A DNA stretch of 36,687 bases, from contig CAZGAU010000038.1 in NCBI GenBank assembly GCA_964523725.1, forward strand, positions 1 through 36,687, given 5' to 3'. The stretch comes from JADJNW01 sp964523725. GTDB lineage: Bacteria; Bacteroidota; Bacteroidia; Chitinophagales; Saprospiraceae. This document shows, one piece after another, positions 32,311-36,687 of this stretch; position 1 is the stretch's first letter; every line of letters begins with the position of its first letter. Both the position numbers and the translations under genes were made by a program. The notes under the pieces are model-generated. The model searched no databases, was not told the origin of the DNA, and saw only the letters and a list, made by a program, of their open reading frames with translations.

Positions 32311-33048
32311 ATGATTAATGTGATCATCGTTGACGACGAACCCCTGGCGCAGGATGTGCTGGAAACCTATATCGAAAAAGTGCCGGAGCTAAACCTGGTC
32401 AAGAAATGCAATAATGCCTTCGAAGCAAATGAAGTGCTGAAAAGCAATCAAATAGACTTGATGTTTTTGGATATACAAATGCCTCAGCTCACCGGTATCG
32501 ACTTTTTGAAAACGCTTTCAAAGCCCCCTTTGGTAATTTTTACAACGGCTTATTCCAATTACGCCATCGAAGGTTTCGAACTCAATGCATTGGACTATCT
32601 GCTGAAGCCAATTTCGGCAGAGCGCTTTATGAAAGCGGTTAATAAAGCCATTGAGCAAATCGAGCTGCAACGCAAGGAAGTTCCCGTCGGCGCTGCTGCC
32701 CCGACAGAAGAAGAAAATCCGGATTACATATTTGTAAAAGCAGATAAGAAACTGATCAAAGTAAATTTTGATGAAGTTCTTTACATCGAGGGCTTAAAAG
32801 ATTATGTCATTATACGCATGGATAATACGCGCGTCATCACGCTGCAAACCATGAAAAGCCTGGAAGATAAGCTCCCACAGCATATGTTTAAGCGCATTCA
32901 CCGCTCTTATATTGTAAATGTGAATCATATAGAAGCGGTAGTAGGTAATATGGTGGAAGTAATGGAAAAAGGTCAGGCTAAACATCTGCCGGTAGGGAAA
33001 AACTATCGCGATGAATTGTTGGATATGATTAATAAAAACCGGCTTTAA
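32311..33048 (+). CDS. LytTR-family response regulator
   Basis: The 245-aa protein has a receiver domain (1-120) with the acidic pocket D8/D9, the phosphorylated D54 in MFLDIQMP, T77-T78 in IFTTAYS and the conserved lysine in LLKP. A LytTR DNA-binding domain follows (about 145-240), beginning VKADKKLIKVNFDEVLYIEGLKDYV and containing HRSYIVNVNHI. The linker is Ala/Pro/Glu-rich. It is the likely partner of the upstream kinase. The FN3K-family gene starts 2 nt after its stop and is a plausible co-transcribed partner. Confidence 0.92.
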   Translation: MINVIIVDDEPLAQDVLETYIEKVPELNLVKKCNNAFEANEVLKSNQIDLMFLDIQMPQLTGIDFLKTLSKPPLVIFTTAYSNYAIEGFELNALDYLLKPISAERFMKAVNKAIEQIELQRKEVPVGAAAPTEEENPDYIFVKADKKLIKVNFDEVLYIEGLKDYVIIRMDNTRVITLQTMKSLEDKLPQHMFKRIHRSYIVNVNHIEAVVGNMVEVMEKGQAKHLPVGKNYRDELLDMINKNRL

Positions 33049-33050
33049 TC

Positions 33051-33926
33051 GTGGCTTCGGGTTTGCCCGAATACATAAAATCATCATGCGGAAAACTGCT
33101 CGGAACTCCTATCGAAGCGGCTTTTCACATGAGTGGCGGCGATATCAATGAAGCCCGCAGGCTGGAAACCGCAAAAGGCAGGTTTTTTCTGAAAATGAAT
33201 CCTGCTGGGCATGCCCATCATATTTTCAAAGCCGAGTCAGAAGGACTGCAATTACTAGCTCAGACGCGTACCTTACGGATACCTCAAGTCATAGGACACA
33301 GCCAACCTAACGATGCAACCGGTTTTTTATTGATGGAATTTATTGAACCCGGCGCCCAAAGACCAGATTTCTGGCAGCGCTTCGGCGAAGGTTTGGCTAT
33401 GCTGCATCGCACAACTCAGGCAAATTTTGGGCTGGATACGGATAATTTTATTGGCAGCTTACCACAATCCAATCGAAAGCATAATAATTGGTTAGAATTT
33501 TACATCGAAGAGCGTCTGCTTCCGCAAATTCAATTGGCAGAAACGCAACATCATTTTTCAACTTCCGATCACGAGAATTTTGACCAACTATTCAAAAAAT
33601 TGCCCCAAATCCTGCCCAAAGAACCGCCTACACTCATTCATGGTGATCTCTGGAATGGCAATTTCCTAACGGACGAGCACGGCGCCCCCGTACTGATTGA
33701 TCCTGCCGTTTGCTTCGCTTCCCGCGAGATGGATATTGCCATGAGCAAGCTTTTCGGCGGTTTTGATCGTGAGTTTTATCAGGTTTATCAGGAACATTAC
33801 CCCTTCTTGCCCGGCTGGGAAGAACGGATTGATTTATATCAATTGTATTATTTACTGGTGCATGTCAACCTCTTTGGCGGCGGATACGTGCAATCGGTGC
33901 GCCAAGTTGTGCGAGGGTTTTTGTAA
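33051..33926 (+). CDS. Fructosamine-3-kinase family protein
   Basis: The 291-aa protein belongs to the FN3K/kinase-like fold. Such enzymes phosphorylate ketosamine adducts on lysines so that they fall off, a protein-repair step. Seen are FFLKMN with K48 for ATP, HGDLWNGN with the catalytic D199, and VLIDP with D217 for magnesium. The start is GTG at 33051, 2 nt after the regulator stop; the next in-frame ATG (residue 27) would delete part of the N-lobe. It probably depends on translational coupling to the regulator. Bacterial FN3K-like proteins may act on free ribulosamines rather than proteins. Confidence 0.85.
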   Translation: MASGLPEYIKSSCGKLLGTPIEAAFHMSGGDINEARRLETAKGRFFLKMNPAGHAHHIFKAESEGLQLLAQTRTLRIPQVIGHSQPNDATGFLLMEFIEPGAQRPDFWQRFGEGLAMLHRTTQANFGLDTDNFIGSLPQSNRKHNNWLEFYIEERLLPQIQLAETQHHFSTSDHENFDQLFKKLPQILPKEPPTLIHGDLWNGNFLTDEHGAPVLIDPAVCFASREMDIAMSKLFGGFDREFYQVYQEHYPFLPGWEERIDLYQLYYLLVHVNLFGGGYVQSVRQVVRGFL

Positions 33927-33935
33927 ATTTCCTGA

Positions 33936-33956
33936 CGGTTGCAGTTAAAGCAACCG
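33936..33956. terminator. Hairpin between convergent genes, possible bidirectional terminator
   Basis: CGGTTGC (33936-33942) pairs perfectly with GCAACCG (33950-33956) around a 7-nt loop, within the 36-nt gap between convergent stop codons. Neither side has a strong T-run. Confidence 0.4.
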
Positions 33957-33962
33957 CTACAC

Positions 33963-35315
33963 TTAGTGCCCTCCGGCAAGCACGGTTTTGCGCTTTACTG
34001 CTTCCGGCTTTTGGCTTTCTTTCACAGTAAGCCAAAGTACAGCCGAAATACCCAGCGCCACAGCGCTGATTATAAAAATGACCGCCTTATTTGGTTGTCC
34101 GTCAATAAAGCTACCGAGCGAAGAAGCACCTAACTGTGGAATTACTACGGACAAGTTGAACAAGCCCATAAACATACCCATCCGTGCCTGATTGACCGTC
34201 TCCGACATGATCGCAAAAGGCAAGCTTACTACAGCGGCCCAACCAATTCCGACCACCGCCATCAACACAAACAGCATTGCAGAACTACTTCCAAGGAAAA
34301 CAATCATCGTATAACCCGCTGCCATCGTACCAATACACAGCATGTGCGTACGCACTCGTCCGATGCGTTCCGCAACTGGTTCCAAAACAAATGCCGGCAA
34401 TAAAAAGCCCACTGTATTTAAGACTGCAAAAGCAATCCCGGTAATGAAGCCAATTTCATTATTTTGTTCTGCTGATAACTGAGCTGTGGTCTGAAAGCCC
34501 ATGATGTTTTCTTTAATATAAGCAAAGGTATAAACGAACATGGTTTGTACCCCTAGCCAGGTAAAGGCATGCGCGAAGCAGATTTTCAAAAACTCCGGCA
34601 TATTGGTTTTACCTTTGGAAGGAATCTCCACATCGGCGATATCTGCGTCAAGGCCGCTGGTAGCAATACTCTCCGGGGCATCATCAGTATCTTTTCCATT
34701 CAGGTTACGTGGTTCCGTGACAAATAAGGTGGGTACAATTGAAAACACAAATACCAGAACGGCACCTAAGTAAATCAGCATATAATTACTCCAGAACGCA
34801 CCGATTAAATACGCCAGAACACCAAAAAATCCTGAGATGGTTTGCATCCAGGTATAGCCTTTGGTACGTGCATCGCCTTGCGGTGTTACATCCGCGATGA
34901 CCGAGCGGGTCGGATTAAAACTGATATTGATGGATAAATCCAAAGTTAAAGCGATCGTAATTGCCACGCCCACCAGTTCTTTAACGCCCAAAGCTTCCCC
35001 AATTATACCGATATTCGGCAAAGCCAGGATACTCAAGGCTGCCAGCGTTCCGCCAATCAGAATAAAAGGTCGGCGCCGACCGCCCCATGCCCAGACGTTA
35101 TCGCTAATAACGCCGATGATTACTTGCCCCAAAATGCCCGCAAGCGGCCCGGCCATCCAAACGATTCCGATCTGGTGAAGATCAAAACCCAACTGTGTAT
35201 TGAGTATCCAACTCAGGGTAGCAATTTGCACACACAGGGCAAAGCCCATCGCAGTAGCAGGCAGACTGAGTATCGCATAAAACGAGTTGGTCAGTCGCTT
35301 TTGAATATCAAGCAT
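33963..35315 (-). CDS. MFS sugar transporter (SLC45/GPH-like)
   Basis: The 450-aa protein has about 12 hydrophobic segments with a hydrophilic loop in the middle (about 205-245). The loop after segment 2-3 contains GVISDNVWAWGGRRRPFILIGG (about 67-88), the signature of the SLC45/sucrose-maltose permease branch of the major facilitator superfamily. NPTRSVIADVTP (about 134-145) is also typical. In Bacteroidota such permeases import maltose or maltodextrin, and the next gene upstream on the same strand is a pullulanase, so alpha-glucan oligosaccharides are the likely substrate. The ATG at 35315 is followed at once by LDIQKRLTNSFYAIL, normal for the family. Confidence 0.85.
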   Translation of the reverse strand: MLDIQKRLTNSFYAILSLPATAMGFALCVQIATLSWILNTQLGFDLHQIGIVWMAGPLAGILGQVIIGVISDNVWAWGGRRRPFILIGGTLAALSILALPNIGIIGEALGVKELVGVAITIALTLDLSINISFNPTRSVIADVTPQGDARTKGYTWMQTISGFFGVLAYLIGAFWSNYMLIYLGAVLVFVFSIVPTLFVTEPRNLNGKDTDDAPESIATSGLDADIADVEIPSKGKTNMPEFLKICFAHAFTWLGVQTMFVYTFAYIKENIMGFQTTAQLSAEQNNEIGFITGIAFAVLNTVGFLLPAFVLEPVAERIGRVRTHMLCIGTMAAGYTMIVFLGSSSAMLFVLMAVVGIGWAAVVSLPFAIMSETVNQARMGMFMGLFNLSVVIPQLGASSLGSFIDGQPNKAVIFIISAVALGISAVLWLTVKESQKPEAVKRKTVLAGGH

Positions 35316-35433
35316 GGTCAGTTAGTTTCAATTTTTAATCCAGCTAAAACTACAAAACAACCTCGAAATGTTAGTGTATTTTTTACAAAATACCTGAAAA
35401 TGCACTGTTTATGCCTTCTGCTACTGACTCGTG

Positions 35434-36687
35434 TCAATTTTGCACCAACACCAGCGCCGACAGCGCCGACATCAGGATAGGAAAATCTTCACCGCCTTTT
35501 ACCTTGCGAATTCCTGATTCATTGATCTGCTTACCATCCAGCACAATAGTCCATTCGCCCTCGGGCAGATATAGCTCGCGAGGGTTACGATTTCCATTAA
35601 AAAACACGATGATTTGCTTCCATGCGTCGCCGTTGGCATGATCGGAAATGGTGTATCCGACAATGTTTTCAGGATGCTTGAATTCCAGGAAACGCAGGTG
35701 CCTTTGAATTTGCTCAGTGGAAGTCATCCGGAACGCCGGGTGATTTTTGCGTAAAGCAATCAAATTTTTATAATAATTATACACCTCTTTATATTTCACT
35801 TTTCGCGACCAGTCGATCCTATTAATACTATCCGGAGATTCAAAGGAGTTTTCCACGCCCTGTTTGGTACGCAGCATTTCTGAACCAGCATGTAAAAAGC
35901 TGATACCCTGCGAAGTAAGCACAATGGCTCCGGCTAATTTATGCATTTTAATACGGTCAGCTTCGCTGGCTTCGGGCGCAGAAATAACCAAGCGATCCCA
36001 GAGCGTGTGATTATCATGGCAGGAAACGTAGGTCATCGTCTGGAAAGGTTCTTTGGCCCAGGGTTCCTTGGAATAATTCACTGAATCGTACAATACCTGC
36101 GGATGCTGCGTGGAAGCTACAATACCAAATTTAATGCTTTCTTCAAGGCCTGGTTTTCCACTAATAAAGCCTTTTTCGGTGTGTGTAAATACATGCCCCT
36201 TGATGCCGTCGCGAATGTCATCACTGAAAGCGGCGATTTTATCCAGTTTGTAAGTGTATTTCTTCAATGCGCGCTTGTCTTCGGGTAGCGGCGAATCCTT
36301 TGCCGTCCAGCCTTCACCGTAAATAATAATCGTCGGGTCAATTTTATGTAATTCCTGACTAATCAGATTCATCGTTTCCTGATCATGAATGCCCATCAAA
36401 TCAAAACGGAAACCATCCAAATGATATTCATTTACCCAATATTTAACCGATTCGAGCATAAATTTGCGCATCATAGCGCGCTCGCTGGCGGTTTCATTGC
36501 CACAGGCCGCTGCATCCGAAAAGCTGCCATCTTCATTATGTCGATAATAATATCCCGGCACCATTTGATTAAAATGCGAAGCTTCTGTATCGCCGGTATG
36601 ATTATATACAACGTCCAATATTACACGCAAACCATTTTCATGTAATGTTTTTACCATCTGCTTGAATTCGCGGATACGCACAGCCCC
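35434..36687 (-). CDS. pulA: Type I pullulanase (GH13), C-terminal part; 5' end beyond the window
   Basis: About 417 residues are visible and the frame is open through the right edge (GAVRIREFKQM at the boundary). Catalytic-core motifs of GH13 are present: ILDVVYNHT, the nucleophile aspartate in DGFRFDLMGIHD, the acid glutamate in YGEGW, and CHDNHTLWD. The all-beta C-terminal domain follows (IVFFNGNRNPRELYLPEGEWTI), ending SALVLVQN. Pullulanase hydrolyses alpha-1,6 branch points in pullulan, glycogen or starch. Without the N-terminus I cannot tell whether it has a signal peptide or carbohydrate-binding domains. The 118-nt gap to the transporter gene holds no terminator, so the two are probably co-transcribed. 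Confidence 0.93.
   Translation of the reverse strand, partial: GAVRIREFKQMVKTLHENGLRVILDVVYNHTGDTEASHFNQMVPGYYYRHNEDGSFSDAAACGNETASERAMMRKFMLESVKYWVNEYHLDGFRFDLMGIHDQETMNLISQELHKIDPTIIIYGEGWTAKDSPLPEDKRALKKYTYKLDKIAAFSDDIRDGIKGHVFTHTEKGFISGKPGLEESIKFGIVASTQHPQVLYDSVNYSKEPWAKEPFQTMTYVSCHDNHTLWDRLVISAPEASEADRIKMHKLAGAIVLTSQGISFLHAGSEMLRTKQGVENSFESPDSINRIDWSRKVKYKEVYNYYKNLIALRKNHPAFRMTSTEQIQRHLRFLEFKHPENIVGYTISDHANGDAWKQIIVFFNGNRNPRELYLPEGEWTIVLDGKQINESGIRKVKGGEDFPILMSALSALVLVQN

Noticed and set aside
35457..35475. GCGCCGACA direct repeat near the pullulanase end
   Set aside because: It encodes the repeated residues SALSAL within the coding frame; not a separate element.

Overview
The window reads as chromosome of a Bacteroidota bacterium, most likely from the Saprospiria/Lewinella side. 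This is an inference from four things: a type IX secretion (T9SS) tail on a surface protein, -7 boxes of the TAnnTTTG type, weak ribosome binding sites, and an arabinose locus headed by a Nudix-type AraR regulator. Nearly all the DNA is protein coding. I see no tRNA, rRNA, CRISPR array, transposase or integrase.

Region 1 (1-15,053) is an L-arabinose/arabinoside locus. The left edge holds the last 54 codons of what looks like a GH127 beta-L-arabinofuranosidase. It converges on araR, a Nudix-fold regulator whose Nudix box has lost its catalytic glutamates. A 384-bp divergent control region follows, with three inverted repeats and two promoter candidates. Nine co-oriented genes follow: araB, araD, a HAD phosphatase, araA, a lipoprotein aldose 1-epimerase, a sodium/sugar symporter, a DPP-IV-like S9 peptidase, a DUF885 protein with an HExxPGH motif, and a secreted GH51 alpha-L-arabinofuranosidase. 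A hairpin terminator closes the run. Exported enzymes would release arabinose, the symporter would import it, and araA-araB-araD would convert it to xylulose 5-phosphate. The two exported peptidase-type proteins are unexpected and suggest arabinosylated (hydroxyproline-rich) glycoprotein as a substrate. Small stem-loops lie in most of the longer gaps between genes.

Region 2 (15,054-21,156) holds dapB, a membrane-anchored endonuclease/exonuclease/phosphatase-family protein, an unrecognised helical protein on the minus strand whose stop codon abuts the previous gene, and a large T9SS-exported protein with Ig-like repeats and a dockerin-like calcium module.

Region 3 (21,157-21,788) has no credible ORF but is structured. 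Three tandem units share a conserved box followed by an intrinsic terminator, and two of them carry an identical 22-bp copy. They look like small RNA genes.

Region 4 (21,789-30,920) holds a PLP-dependent gamma-family sulfur amino acid enzyme, an rluD pseudouridine synthase coupled to a LuxC-like acyl-CoA reductase and a small membrane protein, then a minus-strand run: dgcA-dgcN (a probable D-glutamate catabolic pair), an AT-rich AAA ATPase overlapping a small Toprim-like protein, and xseA-xseB. The AAA/Toprim-like pair is the best candidate here for an undescribed system, possibly defence.

Region 5 (30,921-36,687) holds a LytS/LytTR-type two-component pair followed 2 nt later by a fructosamine-3-kinase-family gene, then, converging on them, an MFS sugar transporter and a type I pullulanase that runs off the right edge (alpha-glucan use).
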